A DNA stretch of 64,000 nt, taken from positions 1-64,000 of the forward strand of contig NZ_CP013940.1 in assembly GCF_001277215.2 (NCBI RefSeq), written 5' to 3'. The translations under genes and the position numbers were made by a program. Source of the stretch: Cronobacter malonaticus LMG 23826. Its GTDB lineage: Bacteria > Pseudomonadota > Gammaproteobacteria > Enterobacterales > Enterobacteriaceae. A model generated the notes under the pieces. That model ran no database searches. It was given only the letters and a program-made list of their open reading frames with translations, and was not told the DNA's origin. Position 1 is the stretch's first letter, and every line of letters starts with the position of its first letter. Below, piece after piece: positions 9,054 to 17,867 of the stretch.

Positions 9054-10343
9054 ATGATTAGCAAGATAACTAATATTTTAAAAAACGACGCGGCGTTCTC
9101 AGCGATAAAAGCGCATATGGCGGTTATTCTTTTCCGCCCCGACGGCACGATTGTGGAAGCGAATCCGGCTTTCCAGGCGGCTATGGGATATTCGCTTAAT
9201 GAACTGGTGGGTAAGCATCACCGTATGTTCTGCGCGCCGGAATATGCCGCCAGCCCTGAATATAAGCAGTTCTGGCAACGGCTCGGGCGCGGCGAAACCT
9301 TCAGCGATAAATTCCAGCGCTATAAAAAAGACGGCAGCGAAATGTGGCTGGAGGCGAACTATATTCCGGTCATCGGTAAAAACAACAACGTTGAGTATGT
9401 TCTTAAACTGGCGCGTGATATCTCAGGAAGGATCCATGACGCGCTGAACAAAGACGCCATCCTCAAGGCGGCGCACCGCTCAATGGCGATCATTGAGTTT
9501 ACGCCGGACGGGCATATCGTCTCGGCGAACGAGAACTTCTGTAAGGCTTCCGGGTACACGCTGAACGAAATCATCGGCAAGCATCACCGTATTTTCTGTG
9601 AGCGCGAGTACGCGATGAGCGCGGAATACGCGGATTTCTGGCGCAAGCTGAACCGCGGCGAATTCGCCTCCGGGGATTTCCGCCGCGTCACGAAACAGCG
9701 CCATGAACTCTGGCTGCGTGCCAGCTACAGCCCGGTGTTTGACGATAAAGGCCGCCTCTATCGGGTGGTGAAATTCGCCTATGACGTGACGGCGGAAGTG
9801 CAGAAAAGCCGTGATGAGCGTCAGGCGACGGAAAGAGCGGAAGCGGTCTCCCGCGAGACGCTGACGAAAACGGTTGAGATCAGAAAGACCTTAGATGACT
9901 GCGTCACGGCGATGGAGAATATCCAAAGCAATATGGAGCAGGTTATCGGCATCGTCACCAACCTGAAAAATGACTCTGAAAGCATTATGGATCTGTCGTC
10001 AGTCATTGCTCAGATAGCGACGCAAACCAAATTGCTGTCATTAAACGCCTCGGTGGAAGCGGCGCGTGCGGGCGATTCCGGTAAAGGCTTCTCTGTTGTC
10101 GCGACCGAAGTGAAATCGCTGGCTGACCGTATTGATGACGCGACCGGAAAAATAACGCGTATCACCGAGAAAAACGATAACCTGACGAAAAGCGCGCTGG
10201 ATTCTATCTGCCGCAGCGGTAAAGAAGTGGCGTCCACGACGGCTATTTCGCGCGAGGCGCTGACGCTGACCAAAGAGATTGAAGGCTACGCGAAAAATAT
10301 TCTCGAAGCGGTTAACGCGATTGGCAAAGTTATTAATGCCTGA
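9054..10343 (+). CDS. Soluble double-PAS methyl-accepting chemotaxis-type receptor
   Basis: The protein has 429 residues and no transmembrane segment or signal peptide, so it is a cytoplasmic sensor. Two PAS domains (about 15-125 and 135-245) each carry the repeat NELVGKHH or NEIIGKHH followed by an aromatic-cysteine segment (MFC, IFC). The C-terminal half is a short MCP signalling hairpin, whose tip IAQIATQTKLLSLNASVEAARAG corresponds to the receptor consensus that contacts CheA and CheW. No CheR-binding pentapeptide is seen at the C-terminus. The layout resembles Pseudomonas BdlA (biofilm dispersion). An upstream in-frame ATG at 9021 lacks a ribosome-binding site, while 9054 is preceded by CTGGA. 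The ligand or cofactor is unknown; haem or FAD is possible. Confidence 0.8.
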   Translation: MISKITNILKNDAAFSAIKAHMAVILFRPDGTIVEANPAFQAAMGYSLNELVGKHHRMFCAPEYAASPEYKQFWQRLGRGETFSDKFQRYKKDGSEMWLEANYIPVIGKNNNVEYVLKLARDISGRIHDALNKDAILKAAHRSMAIIEFTPDGHIVSANENFCKASGYTLNEIIGKHHRIFCEREYAMSAEYADFWRKLNRGEFASGDFRRVTKQRHELWLRASYSPVFDDKGRLYRVVKFAYDVTAEVQKSRDERQATERAEAVSRETLTKTVEIRKTLDDCVTAMENIQSNMEQVIGIVTNLKNDSESIMDLSSVIAQIATQTKLLSLNASVEAARAGDSGKGFSVVATEVKSLADRIDDATGKITRITEKNDNLTKSALDSICRSGKEVASTTAISREALTLTKEIEGYAKNILEAVNAIGKVINA

Positions 10344-10615
10344 CGGTGGCTGGCATCGCCGCGCATAAACGTCATGTTTGTCATGGCTTAACGATTAATA
10401 TTGCCGATGCCGCTCGTCATCATTACGGTTCCGTTTATTACCGGAACCGCCTGATTATTTAACGAAATGATTCGCCGTTATTTACCTGTTTTTCTGCGAA
10501 ACGTCTGATATAACCGCATGCTTTTTGAGGTTGTTAATTTTTTGTTTTAATAATTTTAAAAAGTTAATTGATGCGTTAAAATAATCAGCTAAATTTTCAA
10601 TGATAGTTGATTGTG

Positions 10616-12274
10616 ATGTCTAAATTTACCTTCAGCAGAAAGCACGCACCGGCTTTCTCGCTTATTGCTTTACTTGTCAGTTCAGCCGCTTATGCGGAAA
10701 ACACCACGGAAAAAACCGATGTCCTGCTGATTGGCGGCGGCATCATGAGCGCGTCGCTCGGCACTGTCCTTCAGGAGATCCAGCCGGACTGGAAACAGCT
10801 GATGGTGGAAAAACTCGACGGCGTGGCGCTTGAATCTTCCAACGGCTGGAATAATGCAGGTACCGGCCACTCCGCGAACATGGAGCTGAACTACACGCCG
10901 GAGCGTGAAGACGGTTCGATCGACGTGACCAAAGCGCTGGAAATCAACGAAGCGTTTATGATTTCTCGCCAGTTCTGGTCTTCTCAGGTGAAGCGTGGCG
11001 TTCTTAACGATCCGCACTCCTTTATTAACTCCACGCCGCACATGAGCTTTGTCTGGGGCGATAAAAATGTGGAGTACCTGACCAAACGCTACCAGGCGTT
11101 GCAGCAGACCACGCTGTTCCAGGGCATGCAGTTCTCCACCGATCAGCAGCAAATTAAAAAATGGGCGCCGCTGATTATTGAAGGCCGCGATCCGAAGCAG
11201 AAAGTTGCCGCGACCTGGACGCCGGTCGGCACCGACGTGAACTACGGCGAAATCACCCGCCAGCTGGTGGGCAGCCTGAAAAAAACCAGCAACTTCAAGC
11301 TGGAAACCTCCTCTGAAGTTACTGATTTCAAACGCAACGCCGATAACTCCTGGCACGTCACGATCACCGACGTGAAGAGCGGGAAAGAGCATGCCGTGGA
11401 TGCGAAATATGTGTTCATCGGCGCCGGCGGCGGCGCGCTGAAGCTGCTGCAAAAAACCGGTATTCCTGAAGCGGATAACTACGCGGGCTTCCCGGTTGGC
11501 GGCTCGTTCCTGGTGTCTGAGAACCCGGAAATCGCCCGTCAGCACGGCGAGAAAGTCTATGGCCAGGCGTCCGTTGGCGCGCCGCCGATGTCCGTACCGC
11601 ACCTTGACGCCCGCTTCCTGGACGGCAAGCGCGTGGTACTGTTCGGGCCGTTCGCGACGTTCTCCACCAAATTCCTGAAAAACGGTTCGTTCTTCGATCT
11701 GCTGAGCACCACCACCACCAGCAACTTTATGCCGATGACCGATGTGGGCCTCGATAACTTCGATCTGGTGAAATACCTGATTGGTCAGGTCATGCTGAGC
11801 GATGAAGACCGTTTCGAAGCGCTGAAAGAGTACTACCCGACGGCGCGTAAAGAGGACTGGAAGCTTATCCAGGCGGGCCAGCGTGTGCAGATCATCAAGA
11901 AAGACCCGGAGAAGGGCGGCGTGCTGAAGCTGGGTACTGAAATCGTCACCGACCAGCAGAAAACCCTGGCGGCGCTGCTTGGTGCATCTCCTGGCGCGTC
12001 CACCGCGGCACCTATCTCCATCAACGTTATCAAGCAGCTGTTCCCGGAGCAGTACAAATCGGAAGCCTGGCAGAGCAAGCTGCGTGAGATTGTGCCGAGC
12101 TACGGTCAGAAGCTGAACGGCAACGTGGCGCTGACCCAGCAGGTTTGGGATGAGACGGCGGCGACGCTGCAGCTCACCAAACCGCCGGTTATCCAGATGA
12201 AAGACGCGAAGCCGACTACCCCGGAAGCTAAACCGGCGCAGGCATCCAGCCCGCAACACGATATGGCGCTGTAA
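10616..12274 (+). CDS. mqo: Malate:quinone oxidoreductase
   Basis: Mqo oxidises malate to oxaloacetate and passes the electrons to quinones at the membrane, in parallel with Mdh. The protein is FAD-dependent. The dinucleotide loop [12 protein letters not shown] lies near residues 39-50, followed by [15 protein letters not shown], which matches E. coli Mqo closely. The first 30 residues look like a signal peptide ([12 protein letters not shown]), as in E. coli. The length is 552 aa from the ATG at 10616; GTG 10613 and TTG 10607 are alternatives, and none has a strong ribosome-binding site. The tail is Pro/Ala/Thr-rich. A bidirectional terminator separates it from the convergent ghrB. Confidence 0.96.
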   Translation: MSKFTFSRKHAPAFSLIALLVSSAAYAENTTEKTDVLLIGGGIMSASLGTVLQEIQPDWKQLMVEKLDGVALESSNGWNNAGTGHSANMELNYTPEREDGSIDVTKALEINEAFMISRQFWSSQVKRGVLNDPHSFINSTPHMSFVWGDKNVEYLTKRYQALQQTTLFQGMQFSTDQQQIKKWAPLIIEGRDPKQKVAATWTPVGTDVNYGEITRQLVGSLKKTSNFKLETSSEVTDFKRNADNSWHVTITDVKSGKEHAVDAKYVFIGAGGGALKLLQKTGIPEADNYAGFPVGGSFLVSENPEIARQHGEKVYGQASVGAPPMSVPHLDARFLDGKRVVLFGPFATFSTKFLKNGSFFDLLSTTTTSNFMPMTDVGLDNFDLVKYLIGQVMLSDEDRFEALKEYYPTARKEDWKLIQAGQRVQIIKKDPEKGGVLKLGTEIVTDQQKTLAALLGASPGASTAAPISINVIKQLFPEQYKSEAWQSKLREIVPSYGQKLNGNVALTQQVWDETAATLQLTKPPVIQMKDAKPTTPEAKPAQASSPQHDMAL

Positions 12275-12320
12275 ACCACAACGTCAGCCGCGCCCTTCTT
12301 TAAAAGGGCGCACTTTAAAG

Positions 12321-12345
12321 CCACCTCCAGAGGAGGTGGTTTTTT
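12321..12345. terminator. Terminator shared by mqo and the kgu operon
   Basis: An 8-bp stem CCACCTCC/GGAGGTGG with loop AGA is followed by six T on the plus strand. It touches the stop codon of the convergent gene at 12344-12346. On the minus strand the trailing sequence is less T-rich, so it mainly serves mqo. Confidence 0.85.
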
Positions 12346-13318
12346 ATTTAACCGCCTTCGGGTTCACGCAGTTCTGCGACACGTCGCCATTGAGCGCGTT
12401 GATTAGGTTATCGACCGCGCAGGCAGCCATGTTATAGCGCGTCTCATGGGTCGCGGAGCCGATATGCGGCAGCGCCACCACATTCTTCAGCGCCAGCAGC
12501 GGAGAGTCTTTCGAAAGCGGCTCCTGTTCAAACACATCCAGCCCGGCCGCGTGGATCTCGCCGCTTTGCAGGGCGTCAATCAGCGCGTTTTCATCCACCA
12601 CCGGCCCGCGGCCCGCGTTGATGAAAATCGCCGATTTCTTCATTTTGCGGAACTGTTCTGCGCCAATCATATGGTGCGTCTCGTCGGTGAGCGGCAGAAT
12701 GACGCACACGAAATCCGATTCGCCGAGCAGCGTATCCAGGTCACAGTAACGCGCGTTAAAGCGCTCTTCCGCCTCGCTGTGATGGCGGCGCGCGTTGTAG
12801 AGAATCGGCATGTTAAAGCCAAAATGCGCGCGCTGCGCCAGCGTGAGACCAATGCGGCCCATGCCGACGATGCCCAGCGTTTTGTGGTGAACGTCGCAGC
12901 CGAACCAGTCCGGGCCGATGCTGCCGGTCCATTCGCCCGCTTTAACCCGCTCCGCCACTTCGAGTGCGCGGCGCGCGGTCGTCAGCACCAGCGTCATCAG
13001 CGTATCGGCGACCGTCTCGGTCAGCACCGTAGGCGTGTGCATCAGCGCTATCTTTTTCGCGCTCAGCGCGTCCACGTCGAAATTGTCATACCCTACGGAA
13101 ACCGTCGAGGCGGCGCGAAGCGCGGGCATTTTCTCAAGCAGCGTCGCGTCCACTTTTTCACTCGAACCCAGCAGCCCCTGCGCCTCGCTGAACGCGTCCG
13201 CATGAGCAGCCACGGTCTGCGGGCTGAGGTCTGACACGCGGGTCACGTTGAAGTGGCTCTCCAGACGGGCAAGCAAATCGTCGGGCAGGGATTTGTAGAG
13301 AATGACGGACGGCTTCAT
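12344..13318 (-). CDS. ghrB: 2-ketoacid reductase GhrB / KguD (2-keto-6-phosphogluconate reductase role likely)
   Basis: This 324-residue D-2-hydroxyacid dehydrogenase has the length of E. coli GhrB. The NAD(P) loop is GMGRIG at about 152-157. The catalytic triad is R237 (NAGRGPVV), E266 (FEQEPL) and H285 ([10 protein letters not shown]). GhrB reduces glyoxylate, hydroxypyruvate and 2-ketogluconate in vitro. Here it is the last gene of an operon with a transporter, a PfkB kinase and a TIM-barrel protein, the layout of Pseudomonas kguEKTD. Its likely job is therefore KguD: reduction of 6-phospho-2-ketogluconate to 6-phosphogluconate. Family identity is certain; substrate is inferred from context. 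Confidence 0.93.
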   Translation of the reverse strand: MKPSVILYKSLPDDLLARLESHFNVTRVSDLSPQTVAAHADAFSEAQGLLGSSEKVDATLLEKMPALRAASTVSVGYDNFDVDALSAKKIALMHTPTVLTETVADTLMTLVLTTARRALEVAERVKAGEWTGSIGPDWFGCDVHHKTLGIVGMGRIGLTLAQRAHFGFNMPILYNARRHHSEAEERFNARYCDLDTLLGESDFVCVILPLTDETHHMIGAEQFRKMKKSAIFINAGRGPVVDENALIDALQSGEIHAAGLDVFEQEPLSKDSPLLALKNVVALPHIGSATHETRYNMAACAVDNLINALNGDVSQNCVNPKAVK

Positions 13319-13388
13319 GCAGGTCTCCAGCTTTTGAACAAAACAGAAAGAATAGACAAGCGGACGGCATCACGCCGCCCGCCGCGTG

Positions 13389-14669
13389 TTACGCGTGGCG
13401 CGCCCCCACCGGCAGCTGTTGGCTGGTGGCCGGTTTGACTATCAAAGTGAGCCACACCGAGGCGAAAAGCGCCACCCCCATAAAAATGTATGAGGCAGAC
13501 GGGTTGCCGGTCGCGCCGTTGAGATAGCCGACCACCCAGGAGCCGACGAACGAGCCGAGCGCGCCCATACTGTTGATAAGCGCCATCGCGCCGCCCGCCA
13601 CATTCTTCGGCAGCATCTCCGGAATAATCGCGAAGAACGGGCCATACGGGGCGTACATCGCCGCGCCGGCAATCACCAGCAGGGTGTAAGACGCCCAGAA
13701 ATGGTTCGCGCCGAGCGCCCAGGAGCCGACAAACGCGAGCCCGCCAATCAGCAGCAGCGGCCAGACGAACAGTTTGCGGTTCTGCATTTTATCGGAGGCC
13801 CAGGAGACGATAATCATGGCGATGGTCGCGGCCAGGTACGGTACGGCAGAGAGCCAGCCCACTTCCACCATACCCATGTTTTCGCTGCCGCTGCGGATGA
13901 TAGACGGCAGCCACAGCACAAAACCGTAAACGCCGATGCTCCAGGCGAAATATTGCGCACACAGCAGGATAACGTTGCGCGAGCGGAAGGCTTCGCCGTA
14001 ATTGCGTACCGCTTTGATGCCTTCCTGCTCTTTATTCAACTGCGCCTGTAGCGCCGCTTTCTCGTCATCCGCCAGCCACTTCACCTGCGACGGTTTATCC
14101 TTCACCAGCGCCCACCAGCAGAACGCCCAGACAACCGCCGGGATGCCTTCGATGATGAACATTTCACGCCAGCCGAACGCCTGAATGAGATAGCCCGAGA
14201 CCACGGACATCCACAGCACTGTGGCCGGATTGCCGAGGATCAGGAACGTGTTGGCGCGCGAACGCTCAGACTTCGTAAACCAGTTACTGATGTAAATCAG
14301 CATCGCGGGCATGACGGCGGCTTCCACCACGCCAAGGATAAAGCGGATCGCCGCCAGCATCGGGATATTACTGACTACGCCGGTCAGCGACGCACAGCCG
14401 CCCCACAGAATCAGGCAGATGAAAATGAGTTTACGCACGCTGCGGCGCTCGGCGTAAATCGCGCCAGGGATCTGGAAAAAGAAGTAGCCGAGAAAGAACA
14501 GGGCGCCCAGCAGCGACGAAATGCCTTTGGTAATGCCGAGATCGTCATTGATACCGGCCGCCGAAGCGAAACTAAAGTTTGCGCGATCGAGGTACGCCAG
14601 GCTGTACGTGATAAACACGACCGGCATGATGTACCACCAGCGTTTTGGAGCGTTAGTCGGACTTTTCAT
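13389..14669 (-). CDS. kguT: MFS 2-ketogluconate transporter (KguT-like)
   Basis: The 426-residue protein has about 12 membrane segments and belongs to the anion:cation symporter branch of the major facilitator family (motif AYLDRANFSFAS near the N-terminus, FLGYFFFQIPGA in TM2). ATG at 14669 is preceded by AGAGGGA at a good distance and starts MKSPTNAPKRWW. A longer in-frame start lies upstream but adds an improbable soluble tail. It lies 70 bp before ghrB/kguD and 164 bp after kguK. The gap to kguK holds an 8-bp hairpin (14770-14791), which could protect or attenuate the mRNA. Substrate is inferred from the operon. Confidence 0.85.
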   Translation of the reverse strand: MKSPTNAPKRWWYIMPVVFITYSLAYLDRANFSFASAAGINDDLGITKGISSLLGALFFLGYFFFQIPGAIYAERRSVRKLIFICLILWGGCASLTGVVSNIPMLAAIRFILGVVEAAVMPAMLIYISNWFTKSERSRANTFLILGNPATVLWMSVVSGYLIQAFGWREMFIIEGIPAVVWAFCWWALVKDKPSQVKWLADDEKAALQAQLNKEQEGIKAVRNYGEAFRSRNVILLCAQYFAWSIGVYGFVLWLPSIIRSGSENMGMVEVGWLSAVPYLAATIAMIIVSWASDKMQNRKLFVWPLLLIGGLAFVGSWALGANHFWASYTLLVIAGAAMYAPYGPFFAIIPEMLPKNVAGGAMALINSMGALGSFVGSWVVGYLNGATGNPSASYIFMGVALFASVWLTLIVKPATSQQLPVGARHA

Positions 14670-14833
14670 CGTATTCCCTCTATGGTTGAGGTGGATGCGT
14701 CTCGTCGGTGTAGGGGACGACGGAAGCTGTTCATACTGTGATGTTTGGGAGAGGGTTTCCTCATGCCCGCCCTCTCTCAAAGGAGAGAGGGGAAACTCGT
14801 CTTGTGATGTATCGCCTTAAAAAACGTGAAGAC

Positions 14834-15775
14834 TTATGACTCGCCAAGCTGCGCGCGGGTCGGCAGCCCTTCGCTGTCGCCCTGAACCTGGATGGCCAGC
14901 GCGCCAATTTTGTTACCGCGGGTCGCCGCCTCGCGCAGCGTTTTACCTTCCAGCAGCGCGCTTATCACGCCCACCGCAAAGCCATCGCCCGCGCCCACCG
15001 TATCGACCACGTTTTCAACTTTCACCGCCGACACCGTACCCTGTTCGCCGCTGGCGCTCTGATACCAGGCGCCGTCAGCACCGGTTTTGATAACGACGGC
15101 TTTTACGCCGCGCGTCAGGTAGAAATCGGCAATCCCTTCCGGGCTCTGCTGGCCGGTCAGGATCTGGCCTTCTTTCAGGCCCGGCAGCACCCAGTCCGCC
15201 ATACAGGCGAGCTGGTTCAGCTTCTCTGTCATCTCCGCCTCGCTTTTCCACAGCACCGGACGCAGATTCGGATCGAAGGAGATCGTTTTGCCCTGGTTTT
15301 TCATGGCGCGCGCCGCGTGATCCAGTAGCTGATACGAGGTCGGGGAAAGCGCCGCCGCCACGCCGCTCAGGTGCAGGTGACGGGCGCTGTAAAACAGCGG
15401 CGCGTTAAAATCTTCGCCGCTCAGATGGCTCGCGGCGGAGCCTTTGCGGAAATACTCCACGCTGGGATCGGTTCCATCTGTGACTTTCGATTTCAACTGA
15501 AAACCGGTCGGATAGCGGTCATCGATCGTCACGCCGCGCGTGGCGATACCCTCTTTTTCGAGCTGGTTCAGGACGAAGCGGCCAAACGAATCGTTGCCGA
15601 CGCGGCTCACCCAGCTCACCTGGAGTCCGAGACGCGCGAGACCGGTGGCGACATTCAGCTCCGCCCCCGCGACGCGTTTAAAAAAATGCTCCACCTGCGC
15701 CAGGTCGCCTGGCTCGGTTGCGACAAACATCGCCATCGCTTCGCCGATGGTAATCACATCCAGTGGCTGTTCCAT
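14834..15775 (-). CDS. kguK: PfkB-family sugar-acid kinase, probable 2-ketogluconokinase
   Basis: KguK would phosphorylate 2-ketogluconate to 6-phospho-2-ketogluconate with ATP. The 313-residue protein has the ribokinase/PfkB fold. Near the N-terminus a segment related to signature 1 (GAELNVATGLARLG) is present, and signature 2 DTVGAGDGFAVG near residue 258 contains the GAGD anion hole and catalytic Asp. ATG 15775 is chosen because GAGGAG lies 5 nt before it; a GTG at 15781 overlapping the kguE stop is also possible. It follows kguE with only 2 nt between stop and start, so the two are probably coupled. It resembles KdgK, so KDG kinase activity is an alternative. Confidence 0.85.
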   Translation of the reverse strand: MEQPLDVITIGEAMAMFVATEPGDLAQVEHFFKRVAGAELNVATGLARLGLQVSWVSRVGNDSFGRFVLNQLEKEGIATRGVTIDDRYPTGFQLKSKVTDGTDPSVEYFRKGSAASHLSGEDFNAPLFYSARHLHLSGVAAALSPTSYQLLDHAARAMKNQGKTISFDPNLRPVLWKSEAEMTEKLNQLACMADWVLPGLKEGQILTGQQSPEGIADFYLTRGVKAVVIKTGADGAWYQSASGEQGTVSAVKVENVVDTVGAGDGFAVGVISALLEGKTLREAATRGNKIGALAIQVQGDSEGLPTRAQLGES

Positions 15776-15777
15776 GT

Positions 15778-16527
15778 TCACTCCTCGCGCAGCAGGTTGA
15801 CGTAATGGCGGGTCACGGCGGTCAAATCGCGGCCTTCCAGCGGAAACTCAATGCCGCGCGGCGCGTCCGGCGGCAGCATATCCAGCAGCGTGCGCCAGCG
15901 CGGCCCGGCGTCATCCAGGGCAATGGCGCGATAGTGGTAGTGGTGCGCGGTGGCGGCTTTAACATGGATATAGCTGACGCCTGCGCGAAGCGTGCGGGCG
16001 GCCTCTTCCGGCGCATCGTCCACCCACAGCCAGTTGGCCATGTCGAACGTCAGGCGGACGGGAAGATTGAGCGTTTTGCTGGCGGTAAGGAAGCGGCGCA
16101 TCGGTTCGAGACGGCCGCATTCCGTCTGATCGTTTTCCACGACCAGCGCGACGTCGCTCAGCGCCAGAAGACCCGCCAGCGGCTCCGCCTGGTGCGGATG
16201 ACTGAAATGCCCGAGTGAGAGCTTAAGCCAGCGGGCGTTGAGTTCGTGGGCTTCGGCCAGCAGCGAAGGCAGGCGCGCGTTGATTTTGCCGTCGTGTTCA
16301 AACAGCGGCTCGGGCGCGGAGTAACAGGCTTTCAGGTGATGAGAGGCGATCGCCTGCGCCAGCGCGGGCAGGGTGTCGATCTCCGCGGGATCGAGCAGTT
16401 CACGGCGGATCTCCACGCCGTCAGCGCCTGCGCCCGCGATGATTGGCAGTACAGCCTGCTGGCCGCCGAGGGCTTTGATTTTGTCGTTACCGTAAGCGGC
16501 GGTGACGACGATAATTTCTCTCTCCAT
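15778..16527 (-). CDS. kguE: TIM-barrel epimerase-like protein KguE
   Basis: The 249-residue protein belongs to the sugar phosphate isomerase/epimerase (AP endonuclease 2-like) family. Typical metal-site segments are visible: GADGVEIRREL, VVENDQTE, LTFDMANWLW and YIHVKAATAHHYH. In Pseudomonas the homologous kguE opens the 2-ketogluconate operon, and its exact reaction is not settled. Here too it is first, 50 bp after the palindromic operator. ATG has GGAG seven bases upstream. The soluble protein lacks a signal peptide and so acts in the cytoplasm. Confidence 0.82.
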   Translation of the reverse strand: MEREIIVVTAAYGNDKIKALGGQQAVLPIIAGAGADGVEIRRELLDPAEIDTLPALAQAIASHHLKACYSAPEPLFEHDGKINARLPSLLAEAHELNARWLKLSLGHFSHPHQAEPLAGLLALSDVALVVENDQTECGRLEPMRRFLTASKTLNLPVRLTFDMANWLWVDDAPEEAARTLRAGVSYIHVKAATAHHYHYRAIALDDAGPRWRTLLDMLPPDAPRGIEFPLEGRDLTAVTRHYVNLLREE

Positions 16528-16576
16528 TAACTTCTCCGGAGTGATTACATCTGCATAACATAGTTAATACGCTAGA

Positions 16577-16590
16577 TGGAACCGGTTCCA
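16577..16590 (-). promoter_or_regulatory. LacI-type operator of the kgu operon
   Basis: TGGAACCGGTTCCA is a perfect 14-bp palindrome with the central CG typical of LacI/GalR operators, close to the TGAAACCGGTTTCA site of Pseudomonas PtxS. On the minus strand a -35-like TTGGAA (16586-16591) overlaps it, and a -10-like TATTAA (16564-16569) follows 16 bp later. Repressor binding would therefore block the kguE promoter. Confidence 0.75.
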
Positions 16591-16639
16591 AAGAGAAGTC
16601 CAGGATGGCGAATTTATGATCGGGGTCACGAACCGTCGT

Positions 16640-17659
16640 TCAGCGCGCCGTCGAGCCGCGCACGATAAGCTCGCCGGAGAAAACCTGCTCGCGCACCGCC
16701 TGCGCCTGGCCCTCGATGCGCTTGACGACCTGCTCAAGGGCAGCGTAGCCAATCTGCCAGGTCGGCTGTTTCAGCGTGGTGATCCCGACGCCCGCCAGCT
16801 CCGCCCACTCCAGCTCGTCAAAGCCGAGCAGCCCGATATCCGCACCCCAGTTCAGTCCGATACGCCTGAGCGAGCGCGCCACCTGGAGCGTCAGCGCGCC
16901 GTTGGCGGAGATGACCGCTTTGCGCATTCCGCGAAAACGGGTGTGGAAGTGGCGCAGGGTATTGTCGAGATGATCCGCCTCGTGCAGCGGCGTTTCGGCA
17001 TTTTCCGCGACGACGCCAGGGTAGCGGGCGGCGGTGGCGCGAAAGGCGGTCAGTCGCTCGCGGCGGGTGTTCACCGTCCCGAGCGGCTCGCTTAAAAACA
17101 GCAGCGCCTCGAAGCCCTGCTCGATGAGGTGTTCCGTGGCGGTGGTCGCCGCCTGGGTGTTGTCGAGCCCCACGACATCGCAGGCGAAATCCGGGATTTT
17201 ACGGTCAATCAGCACCATCGGCAGCGCCGATTGTTGCAGCCGGTTCAGCCCTTCTTCGCGCATGCCGACCGCGTTCACCACGATGCCTTCCACCTGATAG
17301 CTGCGCAGGAGATCCAGATAATGCAGCTCCTGGTCAAGCTCGTTATTGGTGTTACAGACGAGCGGCGTAAAGCCTTTCTCCCGGCAGGCGGCCTCAATGC
17401 CGCTTAACACATTGACCGAATAGGGGTTGGTGATATCGGCGATGATAAGGCCGATTAACCGGGTGCGCCCGCGCTTCAGGCCGCGCGCCATCTGGTTAGG
17501 ACGGTAATCGAGCTGGGCGATGGCCTGCTCAATGCGCGCCAGCAATGCCCCGGAAAGCAGGTGTTTTTCGCCGTTCAGGTAGCGGGAAACGCTGGTTTTT
17601 CCGGTTTTCGCGGCGCGGGCGACGTCGCTGATGGTGGGGCGTGACGCTTTGGTGGTCAT
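16640..17659 (-). CDS. LacI-family repressor of the 2-ketogluconate operon (PtxS-like)
   Basis: The 339-residue LacI/GalR regulator has its N-terminal helix-turn-helix at about 9-30 (TISDVARAAKTGKTSVSRYLNG), a hinge with QMARGLKRGRTRLIG, then a periplasmic-binding-protein-like sensor domain. The HTH closely resembles Pseudomonas PtxS, which represses kguEKTD and is released by 2-ketogluconate. It lies directly upstream of kguE on the same strand, and the palindromic operator sits between the two genes, so it is the obvious regulator. It appears to have its own promoter in the 200 bp shared with zinT. The effector is inferred. Confidence 0.88.
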   Translation of the reverse strand: MTTKASRPTISDVARAAKTGKTSVSRYLNGEKHLLSGALLARIEQAIAQLDYRPNQMARGLKRGRTRLIGLIIADITNPYSVNVLSGIEAACREKGFTPLVCNTNNELDQELHYLDLLRSYQVEGIVVNAVGMREEGLNRLQQSALPMVLIDRKIPDFACDVVGLDNTQAATTATEHLIEQGFEALLFLSEPLGTVNTRRERLTAFRATAARYPGVVAENAETPLHEADHLDNTLRHFHTRFRGMRKAVISANGALTLQVARSLRRIGLNWGADIGLLGFDELEWAELAGVGITTLKQPTWQIGYAALEQVVKRIEGQAQAVREQVFSGELIVRGSTAR

Positions 17660-17813
17660 GAGGCTTCCTTCTCAGGCTAAAACACCGGCGGGGCAGGTGA
17701 CTGTTTTTATTATTAGATTATTTCGGTGGCTGTCGTAAAGCAGGCGTTTGCCTGCTGAGTATTCTCGTCGCGAATCATTTTTGGCATGTCTCAAGGTGTG
17801 GCGTCGCTTTTAA

Positions 17814-17839
17814 TTATGTTATAACGTATCAAAACATAA
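17814..17839. promoter_or_regulatory. Zur box candidate upstream of zinT
   Basis: The inverted repeat TTATGTT...AACATAA spans 26 bp and has the ATGTTATAA half-site of the enterobacterial Zur consensus; the other half is weaker (TATCAAAACAT). It ends 28 bp before the zinT ATG. In E. coli zinT is Zur-controlled. Confidence 0.65.
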
Positions 17840-17867
17840 CTAACGCCTGTACAGGAGAGTAACAGAC

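Noticed and set aside
10682-12259. A 525-codon open frame on the strand opposite mqo
   Set aside because: It is the antisense shadow of a well-conserved gene. Arg/His/Val-rich composition, no ribosome-binding site and no recognisable domain; high-GC codon use leaves such frames open.
17739-17756. Hairpin AGCAGGC/GCCTGCT between the LacI-family gene and zinT as an operator or terminator
   Set aside because: No T-run, and it lies upstream of both divergent genes, so not a terminator. It does not resemble the kgu palindrome, so I leave it unassigned.
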